The notes: generated from the sequence alone by a model not told the origin. Numbered from the stretch's first letter, positions 1 through 7,750 are shown. The stretch is 64,000 nt of DNA from Sphingopyxis flava (GCF_900168005.1 NZ_FUYP01000010.1:62001-126000), one strand, 5' to 3'. Translations and numbers: made by a program.

Positions 1-117
1 CTCTACAGCCATGCAGCAGGCACCGCGCACGGCCTTGTGACCAAGCTGCCCAAGGCCGAGCTCGAGGCGCGCGGCGCTGCCGCCGCCGAAACCGACGCTG
101 CGAACCCCGGTCGCTGA
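1..117 (+). CDS. C-terminal end of an unidentified protein (cut by window edge)
   Basis: An open frame enters from the left edge and ends in TGA at 115-117, leaving 38 visible residues rich in alanine and glutamate (ending AANPGR). The codon choice (GCC, GAG, CTG) matches the surrounding genes, so this is probably a real gene end. A strong hairpin follows about 45 bp downstream. Too little is visible to name a family. Confidence 0.5.
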   Translation, partial: LYSHAAGTAHGLVTKLPKAELEARGAAAAETDAANPGR

Positions 118-160
118 CCGAACGAGCCCCTGCGCGGCCATCCCCCCCCCGGCCGCGCAT

Positions 161-193
161 GAAGGCGCCGGAGCCCAAGGCTCCGGCGCCTTC
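161..193. terminator. Perfect 15-bp hairpin between convergent genes
   Basis: GAAGGCGCCGGAGCC (161-175) pairs perfectly with 179-193 across a 3-nt loop. It lies between the gene ending at 117 and the minus-strand gene ending at 192, and its right arm overlaps that gene's stop codon. There is no T-tract on either side, so it could be a bidirectional or Rho-assisted terminator. Confidence 0.6.
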
Positions 194-1775
194 ACTTCAT
201 GCCGGGAAAGCGCTTTCCAGCGTGCACCTCAACCTCGTCGCCGGCCCTGAGCGGAATCACCGCACGGCCGAACCAGACGTAGCGCGCGCTGGGCTGCGTC
301 AGATCATTGTCGTAGCGCGCCGCAGCGAGCGCCTTGTCATAGCCCATCCATCCAAGCGTTGCGGGCAGGATCTGGCTTGCCGAATGTCCCTTGCGCGGCG
401 CCTGGGCATAGGCCTCGGCAAAACGCGCGGGCAGAAACGCAAGCAGCGGCACGCGAAATTCGTCGGCCACGGGCTCGCGGCTGCAGTGCGGCAAGGCGCC
501 AGGCGTCAGATTCTGCCCGTGGTCCGACGTATAGACAATGGCAACGTCCCGGCGGTCGACCCCTGCGAGCAAGCGCGCGAAGAAGCGCCGCTTCGACCAG
601 GCGAGCGCGGTCGCATATTGCCGAGCGGCGGGCGCGTCGGCGGGAATTGTCCCGAGCGGATAATGGTCGCGGTACTGGAAATGTACCCCGCGCAGCACCG
701 CATAGCTGAACGTTCGCCCCGGGCGCTTGATCTCGGCGTTCAGCCGATCGGCAATCTGAAGGTCGGTGTCGATCCCCCCTTTCATCGAGAGGACGGTGTC
801 AATCAGGGCGCGTTCGGGCGGGAGAAGCAGATTTTGCGGTGCCCCGCTCGTCTGCCCGTCGATCAGCAGCGTGCGGTAGCCCGCCGCGCGCGCATAGCCC
901 CAGATAGAGGGCGTGCGCCGCAAATCGGTTTGGGGGCCGGCGCGGCGCACATCGACGCCCGATCGCAGCGCGACATGGGCCGGGGCGGAGCAATTGGCCA
1001 TGGAAGCTGCCACCCCGAAATCGAGGTGCGGAATATCGGCGATAAGCGGCGCGATGATGCGCTCGAACGGCGCCTGCGCAACGCTCTCGTCGACCACCCA
1101 GACGATATGGCGCGGCGCGAGCGCAGCTCCCTCGCGCGTCGGCCTGAGCGCCGGCGCGGCGCGCGGCGGCGGCGCTTCGGCCGTCACAACCTCCCAGCCA
1201 AGGCCGTAAAGATTGCGCTCGGCGCTTTCGGGCCAGAGGCCAAGAAGGCGCGCTGCAAGACTGGGGGCGATGAGCAGGATCAGGAGCGGCGGCAGCGCGC
1301 GCGGCCAGGCCGGGAGCCATCCGCTCTGCCGCGCGAGCACCCGCGCGGCAGCAAGCAGAGCCAGCGCCAGTGCCGTCTGCACGACGGCAAAAAGCAGCGG
1401 CGCACCGAATTCGCCTGCAGCAGCCCCTGCCTGCCGCGCTTCGGCCAGCATCCAGCCGAGCGTCGCGGCGTCGAGCGGCGCGCCGACCACCTGCCCGTAG
1501 CCGAGGTTGACGAGGATCGATGCGCCGGCGAGCGCGAGGAGCGCGGCACACCAGCGACGGGGCAAGAGGCAGATAAGGGCGAGCAGCACCGCGGCTTGCA
1601 CAGCAAGAAATGCGAAGGCCGCCGCGGCGCTTGCCGGATCGCCGGCGGCGAAACGGTAAAGCACCGAGTGGACGAGCTGAAAGCGGTTGGCGAGCGCAAA
1701 GCCGGCTGCAAAGAGCAGCACAGCCGCCGCCATTTTCACCCCGCCGCCGCGCGTCCTGCGGCGGGCCTCGCTCAT
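192..1775 (-). CDS. Membrane-anchored sulfatase-like / phosphoethanolamine-transferase-like hydrolase
   Basis: About 527 residues. The N-terminal 190 residues hold four to five hydrophobic segments, and the C-terminal part is a periplasmic alkaline-phosphatase-superfamily domain. Seen: HIVWVVDES (first metal acidic residues), NCSAPAHVALRSG (probable nucleophile region) and YTSDHGQNL (metal-binding Asp-His). This architecture matches the EptA/OpgE-type transferases and other inner-membrane sulfatase-fold enzymes that decorate lipid A, glycans or lipids; the substrate cannot be told from sequence. A start at 1790 is possible, but the ATG at 1775 has GAGGGA upstream and is preferred. The terminator-like hairpin at 161-193 overlaps its stop codon. 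Confidence 0.8.
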   Translation of the reverse strand: MSEARRRTRGGGVKMAAAVLLFAAGFALANRFQLVHSVLYRFAAGDPASAAAAFAFLAVQAAVLLALICLLPRRWCAALLALAGASILVNLGYGQVVGAPLDAATLGWMLAEARQAGAAAGEFGAPLLFAVVQTALALALLAAARVLARQSGWLPAWPRALPPLLILLIAPSLAARLLGLWPESAERNLYGLGWEVVTAEAPPPRAAPALRPTREGAALAPRHIVWVVDESVAQAPFERIIAPLIADIPHLDFGVAASMANCSAPAHVALRSGVDVRRAGPQTDLRRTPSIWGYARAAGYRTLLIDGQTSGAPQNLLLPPERALIDTVLSMKGGIDTDLQIADRLNAEIKRPGRTFSYAVLRGVHFQYRDHYPLGTIPADAPAARQYATALAWSKRRFFARLLAGVDRRDVAIVYTSDHGQNLTPGALPHCSREPVADEFRVPLLAFLPARFAEAYAQAPRKGHSASQILPATLGWMGYDKALAAARYDNDLTQPSARYVWFGRAVIPLRAGDEVEVHAGKRFPGMK

Positions 1776-1865
1776 CCCCGCGTCCCTCATCGCCGACAGT
1801 CATAACGGGCAAGCGTTGAAAAAGCACGAAGCGATCGCAAGCAGCCGCGTTCGTGCCAAAGGAAA

Positions 1866-1892
1866 TGGCCCGCCCCAGGGGAGGACGGGCCA
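1866..1892 (-). terminator. Putative hairpin terminator after the DUF2171 gene
   Basis: TGGCCCG (1866-1872) pairs with CGGGCCA (1886-1892). On the minus strand the stem is followed by ATTTCCTTT. It separates the DUF2171 gene (ends 1954) from the sulfatase-like gene downstream. Moderate stem and weak T-tract. Confidence 0.4.
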
Positions 1893-1953
1893 GTTTCAGT
1901 GCCGGAGCGCCGGATTGCGGCTCCAGCCCTCTGATTATCTCGTCAAACTCTCG

Positions 1954-2211
1954 TCAGCCCTCTTCCTCGAAGAGATCGGCAGCGTTCGCAGCGCTTGCCG
2001 AGAGCCGCACCGTGTCACCATCCACCGAGGCGACAAGACCAGCGGGGAGATAGTGATGCCGCGCACCTTCCCCGTCCCCGGCCTGCGGGCTGTCGCTCTT
2101 GGTGAGCTTGATCCGCTCGCCCTCGAGGTGATCGACGGTGCCAATATGAACGCCGTCCGCGCCCACCACCTTCATATTCTCCTTGATCGCGCTGTGGTCA
2201 TGCTCGGCCAT
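1954..2211 (-). CDS. DUF2171 family protein
   Basis: 85 residues, no signal peptide. The sequence VVGADGVHIGTVDHLEGERIK is the typical PRC-barrel-like opening of DUF2171 proteins, followed by HHYLPAGLVASVDGDTVRLS. These small soluble proteins are common in alphaproteobacteria, often near stress genes; the biochemical role is unknown. The open frame extends to 2262, but the ATG at 2211 has AAGGAGAGAG directly upstream and begins the conserved part, so it is chosen as the start. The neighbour upstream is an acidic stress-type protein transcribed in the same direction. Confidence 0.8.
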   Translation of the reverse strand: MAEHDHSAIKENMKVVGADGVHIGTVDHLEGERIKLTKSDSPQAGDGEGARHHYLPAGLVASVDGDTVRLSASAANAADLFEEEG

Positions 2212-2347
2212 CGTCTCTCTCCTTGCCGCCCGCGCAACCCGCCGCGCGAGCCTCTTCGTCATACGCGCCGGATCCCATTATGCTCCCACCTTCCCCGACG
2301 AGCCGGGCGAAATTGTCGCCAGCCTCCATCGCCGCATCGATCCCGGA

Positions 2348-2677
2348 TCAGGGCGCGCCGCGGGGTTCATCGTCGTCGATCCCGCCCGGACCGAGTTCGC
2401 CTTCCTCGTCGTCATCGCTGCGCTCGCCCCGATAGGCATCCATGTCGATCCGTCCCGACCGCTCCATCTGGCGCATATGGTCGACAAGATCCTGGCTATC
2501 GTCGTCCGGGCCCTGCGAGGGCGTCTTGTCGCTGTCGGCGAGCCTGCGGCCGCTTTGCGCGTCCTCGGCGACGCTTTGCGCCTGAGCCTCGTCGTCGCGC
2601 TGCTCGCGGTTGACCGCTTCGGGCGCGCCGGGATCGCGGGCATCGCGCGCGGGGAATGGAGTGCTTGTCTCGTTCAT
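2348..2677 (-). CDS. Small acidic hydrophilic protein, probably stress-induced
   Basis: 109 residues, strongly acidic (DDDSQD, SDDDEEGE), without hydrophobic segments or cysteines and probably disordered. No family recognised. The start at 2677 is well supported by GAAGGAG about 8 bases upstream. A GGAAC-N17-CGTT sequence (2708-2733) ends about 30 bp upstream of the ATG and matches the EcfG general-stress promoter consensus of alphaproteobacteria, so membership of the general stress regulon is inferred. It lies between a FrnE-like gene and the DUF2171 gene, all on the same strand. Confidence 0.65.
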   Translation of the reverse strand: MNETSTPFPARDARDPGAPEAVNREQRDDEAQAQSVAEDAQSGRRLADSDKTPSQGPDDDSQDLVDHMRQMERSGRIDMDAYRGERSDDDEEGELGPGGIDDDEPRGAP

Positions 2678-2707
2678 GGCCGGCTCCTTCAGGATGGATA
2701 CCGGTTC

Positions 2708-2733
2708 AACGCGCAGCCTCGCTTCGCTGTTCC
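2708..2733 (-). promoter_or_regulatory. EcfG-type (general stress) sigma-factor promoter
   Basis: On the minus strand GGAAC (2733-2729) and CGTT (2711-2708) are separated by exactly 17 bases, matching the alphaproteobacterial EcfG consensus GGAAC-N16/17-CGTT. The expected transcription start is near 2700, giving a short leader that contains the GAAGGAG ribosome site of the acidic protein starting at 2677. The -35 element begins 2 bp past the frnE-like stop codon. Confidence 0.7.
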
Positions 2734-2734
2734 T

Positions 2735-3427
2735 TCAGGCGGCGTCGGCGAGCACCTTGCGCTCGATCACGCGAATGAAGGCCTCGGGTTCCTGCGCCCC
2801 CGGTATCAGCATCCGCCCGCCCAGAATGAAGGCGGGAACGCCGCTAATATTCCGGTCAGCCCAATAAGCCTCTTCGGTGCGCACCATTTCGGCATAGTCG
2901 CCGGAGGCGAGTATCGCCGCCGCGCGGTCGGCGGGGAGCCCCACTGACGCTGCGATGTCAGCAAGAACGCCATGGTCGCTCACATCGCGATTGTCAGTGA
3001 AATGGGCGCGAAAGAGCGCAAGCTTGAGCGCGGTCTGCACGCCGGTCGGACCTGCCTGGTCCGGCTCTTCGAGCGCTCCTGCCCAGGTCAGCAGGCGATG
3101 CGCATCAAAGCTGTTGCGCATTCGAAAACCCGGCCCGCGGTTGAAGCTGAAATCAAGATCGGCGGCGATTCCCGCCAGGCGGTCGCGGTTCGCCCGGCTC
3201 TGATCCGGCGTGATGCCATATTTGCGGATCACATGTTCCACCGAATCTTCGCCTTCGGGCGGCATGTCGGGATTGAGTTCGAAAGGATGCCACTGGACCC
3301 GAAAATCGAGCCGCCCCGCAAAATGCGCGATGACCTTTTCAAACTTCAGCCAGCCGATGATGCACCATGGGCACATCACGTCGGACACAATGTCGACGGC
3401 GAGCAAGGGACGAGGCGATAGGGTCAC
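2735..3427 (-). CDS. FrnE-like DsbA-family oxidoreductase
   Basis: 230 residues of the DsbA/thioredoxin-fold FrnE group. Near the N-terminus is the redox motif in VSDVMCPWCIIG (CxxC), then an alpha-helical insertion with FRMRNSFDAHRL, and the C-terminal cis-Pro loop region ISGVPAFILGGR. There is no signal peptide, so it is cytosolic, as expected for FrnE-type proteins implicated in oxidative and disulfide stress. The start is a GTG at 3427 with AGGAG 7-8 bases upstream; the longer open frame to 3619 overlaps the Arg-rich small gene and has no family resemblance. It lies 37 bp downstream of that small gene and could be co-transcribed. Confidence 0.85.
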   Translation of the reverse strand: MTLSPRPLLAVDIVSDVMCPWCIIGWLKFEKVIAHFAGRLDFRVQWHPFELNPDMPPEGEDSVEHVIRKYGITPDQSRANRDRLAGIAADLDFSFNRGPGFRMRNSFDAHRLLTWAGALEEPDQAGPTGVQTALKLALFRAHFTDNRDVSDHGVLADIAASVGLPADRAAAILASGDYAEMVRTEEAYWADRNISGVPAFILGGRMLIPGAQEPEAFIRVIERKVLADAA

Positions 3428-3464
3428 GGCAATTCTCCTTCGTGCGCGGCGCCCGGCTATCGCA

Positions 3465-3599
3465 TCAGCGCGTGCGACGATCCTTGCCGCTGCGCCGCTC
3501 GCCTTTGCGGCGCTCGGTCCCTTCGTAATCGGGAGCGTCGCTGGCACGGCGGTCGCCCGACCGCCGATCGGGACTGCTGCGCTTCTCTTCGTCGGACAT
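3465..3599 (-). CDS. Small Arg-rich charged protein (44 aa)
   Basis: An ATG at 3599 with AAAGGAA upstream opens a 44-residue frame beginning MSDEEKRSSPDRRSGDRR and ending GERRSGKDRRTR. It is almost entirely charged, with repeated RRSGDRR-like units. The composition suggests binding to nucleic acid or another polyanion, but this is inference. Similar short RRSGDRR-type proteins are familiar from sphingomonad genomes. It precedes the frnE-like gene by 37 bp on the same strand. Confidence 0.6.
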   Translation of the reverse strand: MSDEEKRSSPDRRSGDRRASDAPDYEGTERRKGERRSGKDRRTR

Positions 3600-3846
3600 C
3601 CATGGTTCCTTTCCACCACAAAGAAACGGGAAGCGACCTTGCAGGCGAGTTACTCACATAATTGGCAAAAGCACAAGCAATGGCGCGTGAAAATTCAGCG
3701 CCGCCGGCGCGAAGCATCGCCCAGCGGTGACCCAGCAAGGGCACATCCTGTTTTTCTCTCGGTTCAGCCGCGCGAAAGCCAGGGGCGGCTATGGGCGTCA
3801 TTGCGGGGCGGGGTGCCCGCCGCCCGCCCATGGAGTCATTTCAAAG

Positions 3847-4368
3847 ATGCGCAGATTGACTGGCCTCTCAACCGCCGCCGCGGTTCTCGTCACCACCATC
3901 GGCGCGAGCTCCACACCCGCCGAAGCGCGCGGCCGCCATGGCGGCTGGGGTCACCGCCATCATGACCGGATCGATGCCGGCGACGTGATCGGCGGTCTGT
4001 TCGTGATCGGCGCGATCGCTGCGATTGCAAGCGCTGCGAGCAAGCAGAAGCGCGACCGCGATGGCCGCTATGAACCGCCCTATCGCGATGACCCGCGCAG
4101 AGATGCTGATTACGAGCCGCGTGACGCGCGCCCCTATGAGGACGGCGCCTATGGTACGGGCGAAGCCGAAGCGCGCGCGAGCGACGCGTGCAGCTGGGCG
4201 GCCGAAGGCGAACTTGGCGATGGCGCGCGCGTCGAAAGCATCACCGATGTTCGTCCCGGCGCCCGCGGTCTCTCGGTCACCGGCACGGTGTCGCAGCCCG
4301 ATGGCGAGGTGCGCAGCTTTGCCTGCAGCTATCGCGGCGGCCGCGTGATCGACGTCAGCTTTGGCTGA
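3847..4368 (+). CDS. Exported protein with glycine-rich hydrophobic segment, paralogue of the next gene
   Basis: 173 residues. It has an N-terminal signal peptide (MRRLTGLSTAAAVLVTTIGA, then SSTPAEA), a His/Arg stretch, a glycine- and alanine-rich hydrophobic segment DAGDVIGGLFVIGAIAAIAS (residues about 40-60), a Tyr/Asp/Arg-rich linker, and a C-terminal domain with two cysteines (DACSWAAE and SFACSYRGGRV). The order is the same as in the gene at 4580-5089, so the two are probably diverged duplicates. The cysteines may form a periplasmic disulfide. The ATG at 3847 is chosen because it starts the signal peptide; the frame is open upstream to 3727. Function unknown. Confidence 0.75.
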   Translation: MRRLTGLSTAAAVLVTTIGASSTPAEARGRHGGWGHRHHDRIDAGDVIGGLFVIGAIAAIASAASKQKRDRDGRYEPPYRDDPRRDADYEPRDARPYEDGAYGTGEAEARASDACSWAAEGELGDGARVESITDVRPGARGLSVTGTVSQPDGEVRSFACSYRGGRVIDVSFG

Positions 4369-4579
4369 AGCGGGCGCGACCCCTGCTTGATCGCAGCGCT
4401 TCGCGCGCGGCGGCCTGGTTGCGGCTGGCCAGTGGACATGGGGCCTCAAGATGAACGCCAGCCAACGACGGCTGAACCTCAGATAAGCAAGGGGTTCAGC
4501 ACCCCGTCACTCCCGCGCTGGTAAATCGTCTTCAACAGGCTGCGAGTTCGCGCTGCCTGACGGTGAAGGAGACCGAACC

Positions 4580-5089
4580 ATGGCTGAGATGATCAAAACG
4601 TCTTTGACCAAGGCCGCAATTGGTGTGGCCACCGCCGGCGCGTTGATGAGCGCCACACCTGCAATGGCGCGCGACCGTTATGACCGCGACGGCATCAGCG
4701 CAGGCGAGATCATCGCCGGCGCGGTGGTGCTCGGCGGGCTCGCAGCGATCCTGTCCTCGAACAACGACCGTTACGACTATCGCGACCGCTATAACGACCC
4801 GCGCTACGGCTATGGCTATGATTATGGTCGCTATGGCAACAGCCGCACCGCGGTCGACCAGTGCGTCCGCGCCGCCCAGCGCAGCGCAAGCCGATATGGC
4901 CGCGCCGACGTCACCCAGGTGACGAGCGTTGACCGCAAGCGCGACGGGTACAAGGTCAAGGGCCGCGTCGTGGTCCGCGATGGGTACGGCGGGCGCTGGG
5001 GCCGCGGCGGCTATTATGACAAGGGCAAGTTCAGCTGCAGCATCCGTTACGGCCGCATCCATGATCTGAAGCTCTCGGGTCTGCGCTAA
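4580..5089 (+). CDS. Exported Tyr-rich protein, paralogue of the preceding gene
   Basis: 169 residues: a signal peptide ending near TPAMA-RDRYD, a hydrophobic segment SAGEIIAGAVVLGGLAAILS (about 40-60), a Tyr/Arg/Asp-rich stretch (residues about 61-85), and a C-terminal domain with cysteines in DQCVRAAQ and KFSCSIRYGRI. The C-terminal layout (Cys-x2-Ala-Ala, V-x-G-x-V, F-x-Cys-Ser) matches the preceding gene. Probably periplasmic or envelope-associated; function unknown. A terminator hairpin follows at 5110-5137. Confidence 0.8.
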   Translation: MAEMIKTSLTKAAIGVATAGALMSATPAMARDRYDRDGISAGEIIAGAVVLGGLAAILSSNNDRYDYRDRYNDPRYGYGYDYGRYGNSRTAVDQCVRAAQRSASRYGRADVTQVTSVDRKRDGYKVKGRVVVRDGYGGRWGRGGYYDKGKFSCSIRYGRIHDLKLSGLR

Positions 5090-5109
5090 GCAGCCAAGAG
5101 GTGCAAGGG

Positions 5110-5145
5110 AGCCCGCCTGCCAATCGGCCGGTGGGCTTCTTGCCT
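5110..5145 (+). terminator. Hairpin terminator after the exported Tyr-rich protein
   Basis: AGCCCGCC (5110-5117) pairs with GGTGGGCT (5130-5137) with one G-U pair, and TGCC/GGCC can extend it inward. TCTTGCCTTT follows, a weak T-tract. Confidence 0.55.
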
Positions 5146-5255
5146 TTGGATCGCGGCGGATGATGACCGAATATTTACCTTCCTTGTTTATAACCGTCCA
5201 TGGACAATAATCGCCATCCGGACGTGGGGGACCGGACGGCAGCTATGGGTTGCGC

Positions 5256-5690
5256 ATGTCTGATTTCGAGACCGGATCCGAGTCCGCAGGCGCGGACGAA
5301 AAGCGCCAGCCGCGCCAGTCGCGCCTGGTAAAGGCCGCGCTCGCCTGTTCGCGCTTCGGACAATTTGACGTGACGATCCGCAACGTGTCGCAGAGGGGGA
5401 TCGGCGGCAAGGCGCCGCACACCCTCAATCTTGGCGAGCGGGTCACGCTGTTCCTCCCCGGGCACGACCCGATGATGGGCACCGTCCGCTGGGTCGTCGA
5501 CCACCGGTTCGGGCTCGAGACCGATGCGGAGATTTTTCCCGGCCGGCTCCGTTCCGCGCATTCCGACACGCTGGTGACCGCGGACAGCCACGCCGACTTC
5601 CAGATCATGCCGCCGCCCAGGGTTTCGGCCTGGCGGCCGGGTCTGACGCAAACCCAGCCGCTCCCCGGCCACTACGGCCGCAAGCGCTAG
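5256..5690 (+). CDS. PilZ domain protein
   Basis: 144 residues. A PilZ-like barrel is visible: an N-terminal basic stretch EKRQPRQSR (candidate for the RxxxR c-di-GMP contact), then FDVTIRNVSQRGIGGKA, which corresponds to the (D/N)xSxxG motif (here NVSQRG), and GTVRWVVDHRFGLE. It has no other domain, so it is probably a single-domain c-di-GMP receptor whose partner is unknown. A TTG at 5250 is in frame, but the ATG at 5256 is the natural start. It converges on ctrA across a bidirectional terminator. Confidence 0.8.
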   Translation: MSDFETGSESAGADEKRQPRQSRLVKAALACSRFGQFDVTIRNVSQRGIGGKAPHTLNLGERVTLFLPGHDPMMGTVRWVVDHRFGLETDAEIFPGRLRSAHSDTLVTADSHADFQIMPPPRVSAWRPGLTQTQPLPGHYGRKR

Positions 5691-5711
5691 GAACGTCCCC
5701 CATGCATAAGA

Positions 5712-5743
5712 AAAGCCGGCGCGGACGCTCCCGCACCGGCTTT
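5712..5743. terminator. Bidirectional terminator between the PilZ gene and ctrA
   Basis: AAAGCCGG (5712-5719) pairs with CCGGCTTT (5736-5743) with an internal GCGG/CCGC extension. In the minus (ctrA) direction the stem runs into TTTTCTT; in the plus direction it ends in TTTA. It lies between two convergent genes. Confidence 0.8.
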
Positions 5744-5765
5744 ACACGACCAGACAGTAGAGGCG

Positions 5766-6473
5766 TCAGGCGACGCGGCGTACTTCGTTGCCGTCGTCGT
5801 CGATGTCGCGCAGCACATAGCCGCGGCCCCAGACCGTTTCGATATAATTTTCGCCCCCGCAGGCCAGCGCGAGTTTCTTGCGCAATTTGCAGATGAAGAC
5901 GTCGATGATCTTGAGTTCCGGCTCGTCCATCCCGCCATAGAGATGATTGAGGAACATTTCCTTCGTCAGCGTTGTGCCCTTGCGAAGGCTCAGAAGTTCC
6001 AGCATCTGATATTCCTTGCCGGTCAGATGCACGCGCACGCCGTCGACCTCGACCGTCTTGGTATCGAGATTGACCGCAAGCTTGCCGGTCTTGATCACGC
6101 TCTGGCTGTGCCCCTTCGAGCGGCGGACAACCGCATGGATGCGCGCAACCAGCTCGTCGCGGTGGAACGGCTTGGTGACATAGTCATCGGCGCCAAAGCC
6201 AAAGGAGCGCACCTTGGAATCCATTTCGGAGATACCCGAGAGGATCAGCACCGGCGTCTGAACTTTTGCGGTGCGCAGCTTTTTCAGCACATCATAGCCG
6301 TGCATGTCCGGCAGATTAAGGTCGAGCAATATGATGTCGTAATCATAGAGCTTGCCGAGATCCAGGCCTTCTTCGCCCAGATCCGTTGTATAGACGTTGA
6401 AGCCCTCTGTGGTGAGCATCGTGTCGATCGCCTTCGCGGTCGTCGGCTCGTCCTCGATCAGCAATACACGCAT
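5766..6473 (-). CDS. ctrA: Cell-cycle response regulator CtrA
   Basis: 235 residues: a receiver domain (1-120) with acidic pocket E7-D8 and phospho-acceptor D51 in [17 protein letters not shown], and Lys in VTKPF, followed by an OmpR-type winged-helix domain (about 125-230) with [12 protein letters not shown] and [10 protein letters not shown]. The length and sequence are those of alphaproteobacterial CtrA, the transcription factor that binds TTAA-N7-TTAA and controls motility, division and polarity genes. Its upstream region contains a perfect CtrA box and two GANTC methylation sites, consistent with autoregulation and cell-cycle timing. In sphingomonads CtrA is usually non-essential and mainly controls motility-type functions (family knowledge). 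Confidence 0.96.
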   Translation of the reverse strand: MRVLLIEDEPTTAKAIDTMLTTEGFNVYTTDLGEEGLDLGKLYDYDIILLDLNLPDMHGYDVLKKLRTAKVQTPVLILSGISEMDSKVRSFGFGADDYVTKPFHRDELVARIHAVVRRSKGHSQSVIKTGKLAVNLDTKTVEVDGVRVHLTGKEYQMLELLSLRKGTTLTKEMFLNHLYGGMDEPELKIIDVFICKLRKKLALACGGENYIETVWGRGYVLRDIDDDGNEVRRVA

Positions 6474-6607
6474 TGGGCACCCCTTCGACTGTTTCCCACG
6501 AGAGCCCCGCGAACCGATCGCCGGGCCATCGTAATCGTCCGCGGCGGATCGGTCCCCTGTTGCGGGACTGCCGGACCATTAACCACGAAACTAATGAAGG
6601 GAAAAGG

Positions 6608-6642
6608 TTAATTTTGGCTTAACCCGCAGGAATCCACGAGTC
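6608..6642 (-). promoter_or_regulatory. CtrA box plus two GANTC (CcrM) sites upstream of ctrA
   Basis: TTAA (6608-6611), seven bases, TTAA (6619-6622): a perfect CtrA recognition sequence within the longer palindrome GGTTAA-N7-TTAACC, about 135 bp upstream of the ctrA start. GAATC at 6630-6634 and GAGTC at 6638-6642 both fit GANTC, the target of the cell-cycle methylase CcrM. This clustering resembles the Caulobacter ctrA P1 region, where GANTC and CtrA sites time transcription. Confidence 0.75.
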
Positions 6643-6675
6643 GCAACGAATTGCGAGGCCTCAGGCGCTGCAGGT

Positions 6676-7617
6676 TCATGCCTCTTTATCCGCCGCCGCG
6701 AGCTCTCCCACGCGGCCGCAGGAGCGTTTCAAGGCATCGACCAGATAGTCCGAAAGGGCGCGCACACGCGCCGGACGCAGCCGTGACGGGGGCGAGAGAA
6801 GGTGCAGATGCGCCTGCGGAAGCGACCAGTCGCTCAGGATGCGCACGAGCCTTCCCGCCGCGAGTTCCTCTTCGACAATGAAATCGGGGAGCATGGCGAT
6901 CCCGCCCCCCGCGAGGAGCCACGGCACCGCGATGTCGCCATTGTTCACGAACAAGGGGCCGCTCGGCACCACGGCTGCCTCCTCGGTGCCGCGGTGGAAG
7001 CGCAGCGGGGCCGCGCGTTCGCGGTGCCCATAGCCCACGAGCCGGTGACGCGCGAGTTCGAGCGGGTGGCGGGGCGTCCCGTTCCTTTCAAGATATGCAG
7101 GGCTTGCCATCACTGACGCTGCGACCGGCGCAATGGTGCGTGCGAGCAGAGCGGAATCATCAAGGCTCGCGATCCGCAGCGCGAGGTCGATTCCCTCGGC
7201 GACAAGATCGTTGCGCGCATCGTTCAAAATCACCTCGACCTCCACCGCCGGGTGCTGCTCGAGAAAGGCGGCGAGCGGTGGACCGAGCACCTTGATGCCA
7301 AAGCTCATCGGTGCTGCAAGGCGGATCGGACCTGCAAGGTCGACGCGGTCGCCGCGCGCCGCCTCGGTTGCAGCGGTCGCCGCCGCCACCATCGCACGCG
7401 CCTCATCGAGCAGTCCCGCGCCCGCGGTCGACACGGCGACGACGCGGGAGCTGCGATGGAGCAAAGTGATGCCGAGCGACGCCTCGAGCCGCGTGACCGC
7501 CTTCGAAACGCTCGCCTTTGATATTCCAAGCTGAGCCGCAGCAGCAGTAAAGCTGCCGCCGTCGGCAACGGCGACGAAACAGGCCCAGCCTTCATAATCG
7601 GGAAGCGCCACGAACAC
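6676..7617 (-). CDS. LysR-family transcriptional regulator
   Basis: 313 residues. The N-terminal winged helix-turn-helix is at about 8-65 (FVAVADGGSFTAAAAQLGIS followed by KASVSKAVTRLEASLG), and the substrate-binding domain at about 90-300 (LAGPIRLAAPMSFG, DLVAEGIDLALRI). It is transcribed divergently from the pirin-azoR-wrbA-dioxygenase cluster across an AT-rich 133-bp gap containing a dyad at 7639-7662, so it most likely controls that cluster in response to a quinone or other electrophile. That role is inferred from neighbourhood; the effector is unknown. Confidence 0.9.
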   Translation of the reverse strand: MFVALPDYEGWACFVAVADGGSFTAAAAQLGISKASVSKAVTRLEASLGITLLHRSSRVVAVSTAGAGLLDEARAMVAAATAATEAARGDRVDLAGPIRLAAPMSFGIKVLGPPLAAFLEQHPAVEVEVILNDARNDLVAEGIDLALRIASLDDSALLARTIAPVAASVMASPAYLERNGTPRHPLELARHRLVGYGHRERAAPLRFHRGTEEAAVVPSGPLFVNNGDIAVPWLLAGGGIAMLPDFIVEEELAAGRLVRILSDWSLPQAHLHLLSPPSRLRPARVRALSDYLVDALKRSCGRVGELAAADKEA

Positions 7618-7638
7618 CCTCCAAATGGAAACGATAGT

Positions 7639-7662
7639 TTTCTATATATGCTATTTTAGAAA
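7639..7662. promoter_or_regulatory. AT-rich dyad between the LysR gene and the pirin gene
   Basis: TTTCTA (7639-7644) and TAGAAA (7657-7662) form an inverted repeat with a 12-base spacer in an unusually AT-rich intergenic stretch. It is a candidate LysR operator and divergent promoter region. Confidence 0.45.
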
Positions 7663-7750
7663 CAATCCCAATCGCTATGTTGGCCCCAACGGAAAAAAAG
7701 GCCGCAGCCGCAATCGCGGCACAAGCCTCCCCAAGTGAAAGGATTGCCCC

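Noticed and set aside
159-1805. 548-residue plus-strand frame over the sulfatase-like gene
   Set aside because: Arg-rich composition with no motifs; the minus-strand product has membrane segments and catalytic motifs.
6579-6594. TTAACCACGAAACTAA as a second CtrA box before ctrA
   Set aside because: Spacing is eight and the second half is CTAA; kept only as a weak possible secondary site.
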